This document shows positions 1-6,555 of a stretch of DNA of 12,691 nt, one piece after another. The translations under genes and the position numbers were made by a program. The stretch comes from Actinomycetota bacterium (GTDB taxonomy: Bacteria > Actinomycetota > Acidimicrobiia > Acidimicrobiales > JAFATL01). Within the stretch, counting starts at the first letter, position 1, and every line of letters begins with the position of its first letter. The stretch lies in NCBI GenBank assembly GCA_019243975.1, contig JAFATL010000298.1:1-12691 (forward strand). The letters are read 5' to 3'. The notes under the pieces were generated by a model that had not been told where the DNA came from, ran no database searches, and saw only the letters and a program-made list of their open reading frames with translations.

Positions 1-237
1 GAGGAACCAAGCGAGCCACTCGCGGAAGAGGGCCGAGGTCTCGTCGGGCTGCGCTTCGTCGTCCCACCAGAATTCGGCAGTCCCCACTGTCAGCTCGTCG
101 ACGACAACCTCCAGGTGTTGTGGGCCCTCCGAGAACGCCTCTTCAACGGGCACGACCTCGAGCAAACTGCCGGTCCGCGTCCTGACGCGTTCGAGCACTC
201 CTTCAGCGCCAGGCGGCAGGCCGGGGCGGAGTGCCAT
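1..237 (-). CDS. Partial hypothetical protein, C-terminus cut by left edge
   Basis: The minus strand is open from the left edge through an ATG at 237 and shows good coding character: GC-rich third positions, few rare codons, and a protein-like composition. The visible 79 residues begin MALRPGLPPGAEGVLERVRT and include an acidic, aromatic stretch (FWWDDEAQPDETS) followed by FREWLAWFL at the edge. I see no signal peptide, membrane segment or recognisable catalytic motif, and I do not recognise the family. The frame stays open upstream of 237; a TTG at 279 would add LSVLEHELRHHARR, which also looks protein-like, so the start may lie further out. No clear Shine-Dalgarno sequence precedes either start. 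It diverges from the membrane-protein gene at 333. The small acidic, tryptophan-rich character resembles many immunity-type proteins, but that is only an impression. Confidence 0.55.
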   Translation of the reverse strand, partial: MALRPGLPPGAEGVLERVRTRTGSLLEVVPVEEAFSEGPQHLEVVVDELTVGTAEFWWDDEAQPDETSALFREWLAWFL

Positions 238-332
238 TCGCCGAGCATGATGCCGCAGCTCGTGCTCGAGAACCGACAACGCGGCGGCGGGGCCCTGAAC
301 AGTGGCAACGTGGCAGCGTGCGTTACGCGCCA

Positions 333-791
333 ATGCCCGGCGGCCGCTGGCTGATCCTCGCCATGTTTGGTGCTTTCGTCGTCGCGGCCATCGTGTTGGT
401 TGGCGCCACGCTGGTCGGCGGACGTGATTCGCCACCGGACGGCTTCACAATCTTTTGGCTCGCTGCGGTCGGATGGAATGCATACTGGTGGCTGTTTCGG
501 ATCGCGGCTGAGCTTCGCATCGAGGGTTCCGATCTTTGTTGGTGGACCCCTCTGCGCAGCGGCCGAGTGCCGCTAGCCGAGGTCACGGAAATCCGGCCCT
601 GGCTCCTCGCCTCGAACGTTGGGGTCTTCAGACTTACCACCGGCCCGAGCGTCATTGTCATAGCCACAAAGGGTTTCCGGGCTTTCACGGACGAGATCGC
701 GCGCATCAGGCCCGATCTCCCTGTTCGGCTCGGTTGGCAGGCACGGTTGGCCGAGCGGCTCCCCGGATGGAACCGGTTCAAGCGCGACTAG
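333..791 (+). CDS. Small membrane protein with PH-like C-terminal domain, function unknown
   Basis: A 152-residue protein when started at ATG 333. Two hydrophobic segments lie near the N-terminus (about residues 7-28, WLILAMFGAFVVAAIVL..., and about 38-58, TIFWLAAVGWNAYWWLF). A soluble beta-rich tail follows, of the pattern ELRIEGSDLCWWTPLRSGRVPL..., then an ending RPDLPVRLGW. Two N-terminal helices followed by a 'surface-exposed strand - LxEV - strand' module is the layout of small actinobacterial PH-domain membrane proteins, so I infer that fold; its ligand or role is unknown. An in-frame GTG at 318 is an alternative start, and the frame is open back to 231, but the added residues overlap the control region of the divergent gene and are unlike a signal sequence. 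No good ribosome binding site is seen at 333 or 318. It converges on the ankyrin gene. Confidence 0.65.
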   Translation: MPGGRWLILAMFGAFVVAAIVLVGATLVGGRDSPPDGFTIFWLAAVGWNAYWWLFRIAAELRIEGSDLCWWTPLRSGRVPLAEVTEIRPWLLASNVGVFRLTTGPSVIVIATKGFRAFTDEIARIRPDLPVRLGWQARLAERLPGWNRFKRD

Positions 792-906
792 CTGGACCGA
801 CCTTTTCACCATCCTGAATCGCACGAACTGCGCGGCCGCTTCTTCGCGCAGCAGTGCCTCTCACAGGCTCATTGCTGCACAAGGAAGGCCGTTGAGTCGG
901 TCCGGC
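791..906. repeat. Intergenic nested inverted repeats between convergent genes
   Basis: An outer inverted repeat pairs 791-801 (GCTGGACCGAC) with 896-906 (GTCGGTCCGGC), matching at 10 of 11 positions with one possible G-T wobble. Inside it, 848-859 (GCAGCAGTGCCT) pairs with 865-878 (AGGCTCATTGCTGC) around a 5-nt loop, with a two-base bulge and one wobble. A third arm set, CTGCGC 828-833 and GCGCAG 846-851, overlaps and competes with the inner hairpin. The element sits exactly between two convergent genes, so a bidirectional terminator is the simplest reading; there is no T tract. It could also be a dispersed repeat or a structured RNA. Confidence 0.4.
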
Positions 907-908
907 CC

Positions 909-931
909 CCGCGCCCGGCACGGGAGCGCGG
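909..931 (-). terminator. Possible hairpin terminator just after ankyrin gene
   Basis: CCGCGC (909-914) pairs with GCGCGG (926-931), and CCG (915-917) with CGG (921-923), leaving a two-base bulge and a short loop. On the minus strand it begins one base after the TGA of the ankyrin gene. It is a very GC-rich hairpin without a T tract, which is common for actinobacterial terminators, but in this base composition chance pairing is also likely. Confidence 0.3.
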
Positions 932-1537
932 TCAGGGGGTGGCGGTGCGCAGGAGGTCGATGATGATCTGTTGTTCGGCTTTGGATGCGGGGGAGCCGGA
1001 GCCGGTGCGGCCGGTTGTTGATTGCGCGAGATCTGCTGGTGTCGAGCCGTGGTCGTTGGTCAGGTGGGGGTCGGCGCCGGCGCGGAGGAGGGTTGCGACG
1101 GCAGCTGAGCACCGGTTGCGGACGGCGCGGTGGAGGGGTGTGACGCCGCCCTTCGCCGTTGCGTTGGGATCGGCACCGGCCTCGACGAGGTAGTCGATGA
1201 CGGTGCTTTGGCGGTCGGGGTTCCAATTGGCGGAGCCGGGTTGGCCGGTCGTGGCGGCGTGGAGGGGCTCCGCCCCCTGACGGTTGCGGGCGCGAACATC
1301 GGCGCCGCGCGTGACGAGGTCGCGCGCCAGGTCGCAGTCGTAGGCGAACGCGGCCGCGTGGAGGGCGGTATCGCCTTCGTAGACCTGGGCGTGGCACTCC
1401 GGGATGAAGAACTCGTCGGCGCGGGCCAGGCGCGCCGTCGCCAGCGACGGCGTGGCGTCCAGGAGCGTGCGAGCAGTCGCCCCATCACCCGCGGCAATCG
1501 CCTTCATCAGTGCCACGAGGTCGGTGACGTCGGCCAC
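932..1537 (-). CDS. Ankyrin-repeat protein
   Basis: A 201-residue protein from GTG 1537 (VADVTDLVALMKAIAAGDG). It carries three or four ankyrin repeats, recognised by the motifs GDTALHAAAFAYD, LVTRGADVRARNRQGAEPLHAA, LVEAGADPNATAKGGVTPLHRAV and LLRAGADPHLTNDHGSTPADLA. It has no signal peptide or membrane segment, so it is probably cytoplasmic and acts as a protein-binding scaffold. The open frame continues upstream to 1804, but that part overlaps the preceding gene and is rich in Pro, Arg and Ser like a shadow frame; GTG 1537 lies 28 bases after the upstream stop. ATG 1507 is an alternative start. It is the last gene of a minus-strand trio with a KH-like protein and an Imm-5-like protein. Ankyrin proteins are often found as immunity partners in polymorphic toxin loci, which fits the neighbour but proves nothing about the partner here. 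Confidence 0.82.
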   Translation of the reverse strand: MADVTDLVALMKAIAAGDGATARTLLDATPSLATARLARADEFFIPECHAQVYEGDTALHAAAFAYDCDLARDLVTRGADVRARNRQGAEPLHAATTGQPGSANWNPDRQSTVIDYLVEAGADPNATAKGGVTPLHRAVRNRCSAAVATLLRAGADPHLTNDHGSTPADLAQSTTGRTGSGSPASKAEQQIIIDLLRTATP

Positions 1538-1565
1538 GCGGCACGCTACCCGTAACGTGCTGCAG

Positions 1566-2081
1566 TCAGCAGTCGAAGACGGACCAGCAGATGTCGTTGC
1601 GCAGGCGCTGATCGTCCAGCACGAGTTCCCGGATCCGCTTGGGAAGTCGCGCCCGCTGCCAACGGCACTCCTGGCGGCGCGCGCTCTCGTCCTTGCCGTC
1701 CGGGGCGGCGGCTTGGACGGCCTTGATCGCGTAGGCAGCCGCACCGAGTTCGTGGGCGGCGACGTGGGCGACGGCGGCCGCCTGGCCGGCCGCGTACGCG
1801 GCATGTCGTGGTGCGCCCCGCAGGTCTCGGGCTGCGCCCATGGCGTGGCCGGCGGCAGTGCGAGCCACCGTCATGGTGACCTCGCCCCGCGTCCACGCCC
1901 GACCGAGCTCGATGGCGTGCCGCGGTCGCGGGTCATCGGGCCGCACTGCTTCGAACAAGTGGAGCACGTGCTCGGCGCATGTGGCCGCCCACAGGGCGAG
2001 GAGATGATGGTCGGAGTCCGTGAGCGTCCCGCCCCGACGGATGGTGATGAACCGCGGGTCGCGGACCCTCGGGAGGATCAC
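1566..2081 (-). CDS. Putative immunity protein (Imm-5-like family)
   Basis: A 171-residue, alanine-rich helical protein. The series RDPRFITIRRGGTLTDSDHH, then LLALWAATCAEHVLHLFE, DPRPRHAIELGRAWTRGE, AAGQAAAVAHVAAHELGAAA and finally RLPKRIRELVLDD is the pattern I know from proteins annotated 'putative immunity protein' with an Imm-5-like domain. The assignment rests on recall of the family, not on a search. The family name reflects genomic association with toxins, and the biochemical function is not established. The GTG at 2081 lies two bases after the stop of the KH-like gene, suggesting translational coupling; no separate Shine-Dalgarno is visible. The conserved-looking RDPRFITIRRGGTLTD begins at residue 7, so a later start is unlikely. 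It lies upstream of the ankyrin gene in the same transcription unit. No toxin gene is recognisable beside it. Confidence 0.7.
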   Translation of the reverse strand: MILPRVRDPRFITIRRGGTLTDSDHHLLALWAATCAEHVLHLFEAVRPDDPRPRHAIELGRAWTRGEVTMTVARTAAGHAMGAARDLRGAPRHAAYAAGQAAAVAHVAAHELGAAAYAIKAVQAAAPDGKDESARRQECRWQRARLPKRIRELVLDDQRLRNDICWSVFDC

Positions 2082-2083
2082 CC

Positions 2084-2347
2084 TCAGGCGGCTTGCTGCA
2101 CACTCACCCGCACGGCGCCACCTTCGACGAGCTGTCGCACGTTGCGCTGCACCGCCCGCAGGCGTGAACCCTCCGGTCCGATCAGCAAGGTGGGGTTGTC
2201 GGCCGTGATCGTGACCAGCAGCCGGTCGCCCGAGCGGCCCAGCGCGACGGACTCGACGCCCGTGCCCGGTGGGGCATGGCGGTCGACGACCTCACGGACG
2301 GCGGCTTCGGTGACCACAAACTCCACTTTGGAAGTGGTGGGAACCAT
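2084..2347 (-). CDS. Small KH-like (Jag/KhpB-type) nucleic-acid-binding protein
   Basis: An 87-residue protein from ATG 2347 (MVPTTSKVEFVVTEAAVREV); a TTG two codons earlier (2353) is possible. The C-terminal half, DNPTLLIGPEGSRLRAVQRN, looks like the core of a KH domain: LLIG, a GxxG loop (GPEG), then an amphipathic helix of the type LxAxQ, closest in my memory to the KH domain of Jag/KhpB. It lacks both the Jag-N and R3H domains, so it is not a full KhpB. KH domains bind single-stranded RNA or DNA; a regulatory role for its operon is only inference. It is the first gene of a minus-strand trio; its stop is two bases from the GTG of the Imm-5-like gene. The promoter must lie in the 109-base gap to the divergent cyclase gene. 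Confidence 0.6.
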   Translation of the reverse strand: MVPTTSKVEFVVTEAAVREVVDRHAPPGTGVESVALGRSGDRLLVTITADNPTLLIGPEGSRLRAVQRNVRQLVEGGAVRVSVQQAA

Positions 2348-2456
2348 CAGCAAGCGGATTTTGGGGACGAAGAGATGCGCGGGAAGCGGCGACTGCTTGC
2401 GTTCCCATGAACGAGCACGGTGAGGTGGAGCACCGCGTGCCTAGGCAGGGGGCAGT

Positions 2457-3833
2457 GTGGAGCCAGGCGGTCAACAGGGAGAACAGCCCGCTGAGGGCTT
2501 GGGCCTGCTGGGCGCGGGCGCATCGATTGCGGCTCTCCCCGCGGCCTCCCGGGCGGCCCTGCTCGACCTGCTCCTGTCCCGAAGCGAAGACGCCATCACC
2601 ATCAGCGTCACCGACACCATCGATGGCACGTGGTGTCCGGAGATCATCTACGCCAACCCCGCCCACGAACGCCTCACCGGATACGCCTCCGCCGACGTGA
2701 TCGGGCGCAACCCCGGCTTGTGGGCGCCCCACGATCGCAACGGGGCAGCACACGCCGAACTGTGCCGCCGGCTGGCCCTGGGCGAAGGGGCCCGGGCTGA
2801 ACTCTCGGTACGCACGGCTGACGGGCGCGATAGGTGGGTGGACTCCACCGTTACGCCGCTCGAGTCCGACGGCGAGCGCCACTACCTGCTCGAAGTGGCT
2901 CGCGACATCACCGAGCGGCACCGTTTGCTCGAGGAGCTAGCCGACCGCGAAGGGCACATGCGGGAGGCACAAGAGCTCACCAACGTCGGCAGTTGGAAGT
3001 GGGACATCGACCGCGACACGGTGACGTGGTCACCGGAGATGTACCGGCTCTACAACCGCGACCCTCGCGAGGACCCGGTGATCACCTTCGCCGCCTACGA
3101 CAACCTCATCCATCCCGACTACATCCAGGTCATGCGCGAGCTCGTGATGCGCGCCGTGCGCACGGGTGAGGGCTTCGTGTTCGACTTCCGCACCAACCGA
3201 AGCGACGGCCGTGTGCAGTGGCTGCAGAGCCGTGGACGCGTCGAGCGCGACGTGACGGGGGAGCGGACGGTGCGCATCGTGGGGACGACGCAGGACATCA
3301 CCGACCAGAAGAACAGCGAGGAGTCACTCCGCCGGCAGGCGTTACACGACGCCCTGACAGGTCTCCCGAACCGGGCCCTTCTCGCCGACCGCCTCTCCCA
3401 TGCGGTGGCCCACGCAGCGCGACGGGGATCGCGGACGGCGGTGCTGTTCGTCGACATCGACGACTTCAAGGCTGTGAACGACTCGTATGGCCACCACGGA
3501 GGCGACGAGGCGCTCATTGAGGTGGCCCGCCGATTGGAGACGAGCCTGCGCCCGAGTGACACGCTGGCGCGCGTGGGCGGCGACGAGTTCGTCGCCGTGT
3601 GCGAGGACATCGCGTCGCTCGAGAGTGCGGCAGCCTTGGCGCAGCGCATCGTGGAGGCGTTGGTGCCGCCGGTCGTGCTGAGCGACGGCGAGGCTCCGGT
3701 GCAGGTGAGCGTCGGCGTGTCGGTCGGAGCGAGCGATGACGGCTCCGACGCCTTGATCCGCCGGGCCGACGCGGCGATGTACGAAGCCAAGCTCGCCGGC
3801 GGCGGGGCCTACCGCGTGTTCGACGCCAACTGA
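2457..3833 (+). CDS. Diguanylate cyclase with two PAS domains (PAS-PAS-GGDEF)
   Basis: A 458-residue cytoplasmic protein that should make cyclic di-GMP from two GTP. After a 30-residue N-tail, PAS 1 spans about residues 43-160 (IIYANPAHERLTGY, then DVIGRNPGLW) and PAS 2 about 172-285 (GSWKWDIDRDTVTWSPEMYR, ending in GTTQDIT). The GGDEF domain spans about 293-456 (HDALTGLPNRALLADRL, LFVDIDDFKAVNDSYGHHGGD). The active loop GGDEF is intact at 374-378, and the RxxD inhibitory site is present at 365-368 (RPSD), five residues before it, so product feedback is expected. No EAL or HD-GYP domain and no membrane segment are seen. PAS 1 resembles LOV domains around GRNPGLW but lacks the flavin-reactive Cys of the GRNC motif. 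The GTG start at 2457 is supported by an AG-rich stretch (AGGCAGGGGG) a few bases upstream. It converges on the Flp pilin gene. Confidence 0.93.
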   Translation: MEPGGQQGEQPAEGLGLLGAGASIAALPAASRAALLDLLLSRSEDAITISVTDTIDGTWCPEIIYANPAHERLTGYASADVIGRNPGLWAPHDRNGAAHAELCRRLALGEGARAELSVRTADGRDRWVDSTVTPLESDGERHYLLEVARDITERHRLLEELADREGHMREAQELTNVGSWKWDIDRDTVTWSPEMYRLYNRDPREDPVITFAAYDNLIHPDYIQVMRELVMRAVRTGEGFVFDFRTNRSDGRVQWLQSRGRVERDVTGERTVRIVGTTQDITDQKNSEESLRRQALHDALTGLPNRALLADRLSHAVAHAARRGSRTAVLFVDIDDFKAVNDSYGHHGGDEALIEVARRLETSLRPSDTLARVGGDEFVAVCEDIASLESAAALAQRIVEALVPPVVLSDGEAPVQVSVGVSVGASDDGSDALIRRADAAMYEAKLAGGGAYRVFDAN

Positions 3834-3851
3834 ATCACCAACCGCAGACGC

Positions 3852-3880
3852 GGAGAACGGGCCCGCTGGGCCCGTTCTCC
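3852..3880. terminator. Perfect 13-bp hairpin, probable bidirectional terminator
   Basis: GGAGAACGGGCCC (3852-3864) and GGGCCCGTTCTCC (3868-3880) are exact reverse complements separated by three bases (GCT). The hairpin lies 19 bases after the stop of the cyclase gene and 29 bases beyond the stop of the Flp pilin gene on the other strand. There is no T tract on either side, so it would be a strong-stem terminator or an mRNA 3'-end stabiliser serving both convergent units. Confidence 0.75.
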
Positions 3881-3908
3881 ACGACTGTGCTGATTCGCTG
3901 TCTGGTGA

Positions 3909-4109
3909 CTACTGGACGGCGGAGCCGACCGAGCTGAACTTGCTGGAGGCGTTCTTGCCCAGCAGGGTCACGGCCACGATGCAGACAACGGCGATGAGGG
4001 CCACGAGGAGCGCGTACTCCACGAGGCTGGCGCCACGCTCGCTCTTGGCGGCGAAGCGGGCACGGATGTACGGGGCCACGGTGCCCTGCCAGTACGAGAT
4101 GAGATCCAC
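3909..4109 (-). CDS. flp: Flp-family type IVb prepilin (major pilin)
   Basis: A 66-residue prepilin, the structural subunit of the Tad pilus. The GTG at 4109 is chosen because AAGGGAG stands six bases upstream; a longer open frame to 4232 has no such site and would place a poor sequence before the leader. The processing site is clear: KSERG, cut after Gly26, then ASLVEYALLVALIAVVCIVA, with Glu at +5 of the mature protein followed by the single hydrophobic helix (about 30-50). The 26-residue leader is positively charged near the cut. The mature protein is only 40 residues, ending LGKNASSKFSSVGSAVQ. The cutting enzyme (a TadV/CpaA-type peptidase) is not in the window. The gene follows the response regulator after a 124-base gap, so it may have its own promoter or be processed from the long tad transcript for higher expression. 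Confidence 0.92.
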   Translation of the reverse strand: MDLISYWQGTVAPYIRARFAAKSERGASLVEYALLVALIAVVCIVAVTLLGKNASSKFSSVGSAVQ

Positions 4110-4233
4110 TGATTGCTCCCTTGTGTGAGCCGCCCCCTCGGCGGACTCCTTCTCTATCGACGCGGGCTCCACCGGTCTGGATAGGCCGTCAGGCCCATTG
4201 CGCGCGGCTCGCTGACCGCGGCAAAGGAGCAAA
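4110..4233 (-). promoter_or_regulatory. Leader/promoter region of the Flp pilin gene
   Basis: This 124-base gap is the largest within the minus-strand tad unit and precedes the gene expected to be most highly expressed. On the minus strand it ends with the Shine-Dalgarno AAGGGAG. A small hairpin (CCGCC 4130-4134 with GGCGG 4140-4144) lies just upstream of that site and could affect translation or act as an RNA processing boundary. I could not identify convincing -35/-10 hexamers. A CGGTCAG on the minus strand (4212-4218) is one base off the TGGTCAG repeated upstream of the pseudopilin gene; this may be chance. Confidence 0.35.
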
Positions 4234-4851
4234 TCAGTCGAGACGGATGATTCCCATCTTCACGGCCCGCACGACCGCCTGGGTGCGGTCCCGTGAATCC
4301 AGCTTCTGGTAGATCGAGGCCAGGTGGTTCTTGACCGTCTTCAGGCTGATGTAGAGGCGCTCGGCCACCTCGGGGGTGGACGCGCCCTCGGCAATCAGCT
4401 GCAAGACCTCGACCTCTCGCTTGCTGATGATCTCGTCCTGCGCTTCTTGCAGCATCGATTCCGCCAGCTCGGGGGAGATCGACGTCTCGCCGTTGGCCGC
4501 CATGCGCACGGTGCGGGCGACCTCGTCCGTCGTGCAGTCCTTGACGAGATAGCCCGATGCGCCGGCTCGGACGGCCTTGACGATCAGGTCGGCGTCGGCG
4601 TGCATCGTGAGCATGACGACCTGGGTGTCGGTGGTCTTCTCCCGCAGGAGGCGGGTGGCCTCGATGCCGTCCATGACGGGCATGGACACGTCCATGAGCA
4701 CGACGTCGGGGTGCAGCTCCTCGGCCAGGCGCACGGCCTCGTCGCCGTCGGAGGCTTCGCCCACGACGTCGAAGCCGGCGCCCTCCATCGAGCGGCGCAG
4801 GCCTTCCCGCAGCATGGTGTGGTCGTCGGCCAGCAGGAGACGAATGCTCAT
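4234..4851 (-). CDS. NarL/LuxR-family response regulator
   Basis: A 205-residue two-domain regulator. The receiver (about 1-120) has the acidic pair D9-D10, phospho-acceptor D54 (DVVLMDVSMPVMDG), T82 and K104 (GYLVKD), so it should be phosphorylated normally. A LuxR-type helix-turn-helix follows at about 139-202 (SKREVEVLQLIAEGASTPEV, then SLKTVKNHLASIYQKL). The ATG at 4851 is preceded by AGGAAGG. It starts 30 bases after the stop of the histidine kinase, which makes that kinase its partner. Its DNA target is not known; its place inside the tad operon makes the operon itself, the pilin gene 124 bases downstream or the divergent pseudopilin promoter the likely targets (inference). Confidence 0.95.
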   Translation of the reverse strand: MSIRLLLADDHTMLREGLRRSMEGAGFDVVGEASDGDEAVRLAEELHPDVVLMDVSMPVMDGIEATRLLREKTTDTQVVMLTMHADADLIVKAVRAGASGYLVKDCTTDEVARTVRMAANGETSISPELAESMLQEAQDEIISKREVEVLQLIAEGASTPEVAERLYISLKTVKNHLASIYQKLDSRDRTQAVVRAVKMGIIRLD

Positions 4852-4881
4852 CGCCTTCCTATCGGCACGAACTGCGCGGAC

Positions 4882-6555
4882 TCAAGCATCCCGCACCAGC
4901 CGGCACCGCACCGTGGTGCCGGCGCCGGGCGCCGACTCGAACTCCAGGGACGCTCCGATGGCGTCGGCCCGTTCCCGCATGCCGAGGATGCCGTAGGAGT
5001 CGACCCGGCCGGCGGTGGTTCCCCCGAGGCCCTTGCCGTTGTCGGACACCTCGAGCAGGGCGAAGCGGTCGTTGGACGTCCAGCGCACGTCGATGCGGCT
5101 CGCCCCTGAGTGGCGCTCGGCGTTTGTGATCGCCTCCTGGGCGATTCGCCACATCTCTCGTTCGAGCGGGAGAGGAAGGGGCTCGGACACGTTGGGGGCG
5201 AACGTGACCTCGATGCCCTTGCGGTCACTCACCCGCTCGAGAAACCCGTCGAGGGTCTCCACCAGGTGATGCTCCTCGGACACGCCGGTGCGGAGGTCGT
5301 ACAGCGTCTCCCGCACCTCGCTCACGACCTTGCGCATGTCGGTGCGGAGACGCTCGAGGTCGGGCGCGACCTCGTCGGTGGCGCCGTTGTCGGCGGTGAC
5401 CTTGCCGGCGATGCGATCGAGCTCGAACGCCAGGTAGGCGAGCGACTGGCCCACCCGGTCGTGCAGATCGCGGGCGATGCGGTTGCGTTCCTCGTCGGCG
5501 CCCACACGTCGCAGGCGGCTGAACCACCGCGCGTTGTCGACGGCCAGGGCGGCCTGTTCGGCCACGCCGTCCATCAGCGTGAGGTCTTGCTCGTCGAGCG
5601 AGCTGGCCACGCGCCGCTCGACAGCGAGCAGGCCGACGAGACGCGAGCGGGCTCGCAACGGTGAGTACACGCCGCTGCCGGAGCGGGGCGACACGCCCGG
5701 CCCCGCGCCGGGGGCGCTGAGGTCGGAGATCAGCTGGGAGACCGGCGAATGCATGACGCGGGCGAGGGGAGCGGGCAGGTCGCCGCCTTCGAGCACCGTG
5801 GGGAGGCGGACACCTTCGGCGGCCGCCACCGACCACGAGTCGCTTGCCTCGTCGCGCAGCAACAAGGCGACGACGTCGGGCTTGAGCAGCTCGCGCAGAC
5901 GTCCCAACGTCGACGACACCGTCTCGGACAGGTCGAGCGACGCCGGCAGCACCTGAGCGACGCGATGCAGCTCCGACAGCAGCGCGTTGGCCTGCGACAG
6001 GTGGCTGACGCGCGTCAGCGCGTGGCTGGCGCGCTGGTCAGCCTCGCTGGAGAGACGCCGGGAGTAGCCCGACACCATGGCGATGAGCAGCAGCTCGCCG
6101 CTCCACGGCGCCGAGTCGCCCAGCGCGGTCGTCCAGCCTTCCAAGAAGAAGAGGGGCAGCGACACGGCGAGGATCACCGTGACGGCGATGGGGAAGGCGA
6201 GGCTGAAGCTGCGGGCTAGGCCGGCGACCACAACCGCGGTGGCCAGGCTGAAGACGTAGGGGGAGTCCCAGTAGCCCGTCGACACGACGACGCCGAGGCA
6301 CAGGGCGACCTCGAACACGATGGCCAGCAGGTTGCGGAGGTTGCCCTCCGCATACCTGATGGGCACCACGGTGCGGTAGAGGGCGTAGCCGAGGAGGAGG
6401 ACCCCCTCGGCCAACTTGCCCCCGCCGGCGTGGCCGGCCGCGGCCAGCAACAAGCCGACCGTGACCGTGCCCCACCGGGTGGCGGTGACGACCGCGTTGA
6501 ACTCACTGAGTCGATCGCGGTCGGCGGCCCGCCGTTTGAGCCCCCCCGATTGTGT
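4882..6555 (-). CDS. Membrane GAF histidine kinase, NarL-type partner; start unclear
   Basis: Sensor kinase of about 520-555 residues. An N-terminal membrane part has about five or six hydrophobic segments (from TVTVGLLLAAAGHAG to the LFFLEGW region), followed by a short linker helix and a GAF domain (about 5530-5990 on the minus strand, with LKPDVVALLLRDE and ARSRLVGLLAVERR). The HisKA_3 dimerisation helix carries NRIARDLHDRVGQSLAY with the phospho-His codon at 5461-5463. The HATPase domain shows the N box (AQEAITNAERHSG), DNGKG and GILGMRERADAIGA, so it should be active. The coding frame looks real back to LKRRAADRDRLSEFN, directly after the tadC stop, yet this stretch has no ATG, GTG or TTG. 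The nearest in-frame candidates are TTG 6453, inside the first membrane helix, and GTG 6687, deep in tadC. The coordinate given is the first in-frame codon overlapping the tadC stop, not a proven start. Confidence 0.88.
   Translation of the reverse strand, partial: TQSGGLKRRAADRDRLSEFNAVVTATRWGTVTVGLLLAAAGHAGGGKLAEGVLLLGYALYRTVVPIRYAEGNLRNLLAIVFEVALCLGVVVSTGYWDSPYVFSLATAVVVAGLARSFSLAFPIAVTVILAVSLPLFFLEGWTTALGDSAPWSGELLLIAMVSGYSRRLSSEADQRASHALTRVSHLSQANALLSELHRVAQVLPASLDLSETVSSTLGRLRELLKPDVVALLLRDEASDSWSVAAAEGVRLPTVLEGGDLPAPLARVMHSPVSQLISDLSAPGAGPGVSPRSGSGVYSPLRARSRLVGLLAVERRVASSLDEQDLTLMDGVAEQAALAVDNARWFSRLRRVGADEERNRIARDLHDRVGQSLAYLAFELDRIAGKVTADNGATDEVAPDLERLRTDMRKVVSEVRETLYDLRTGVSEEHHLVETLDGFLERVSDRKGIEVTFAPNVSEPLPLPLEREMWRIAQEAITNAERHSGASRIDVRWTSNDRFALLEVSDNGKGLGGTTAGRVDSYGILGMRERADAIGASLEFESAPGAGTTVRCRLVRDA

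Noticed and set aside
1538..1804. N-terminal extension of the ankyrin protein up to 1804
   Set aside because: It overlaps the Imm-5-like gene out of frame, and the added residues are Pro/Arg/Ser-rich with no repeat. The GTG at 1537 after the upstream stop fits better.
2350..2406. Inverted repeats GCAAGC/GCTTGC and GGGAA/TTCCC upstream of the cyclase gene
   Set aside because: Arms of five or six bases at 40- and 16-base spacing are expected by chance in such sequence, and no promoter or riboswitch pattern accompanies them.
1404..2423. A 339-codon plus-strand frame opposite the immunity and ankyrin genes
   Set aside because: Low-complexity shadow sequence. The minus-strand genes have recognisable domains.
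4110..4260. Possible cyclic di-GMP (GEMM) riboswitch in the flp leader
   Set aside because: Tempting because of the nearby cyclase, and GCAAAGG and GGCCTGACGGCC fragments are present, but the order, strand and conserved GEMM core do not fit.
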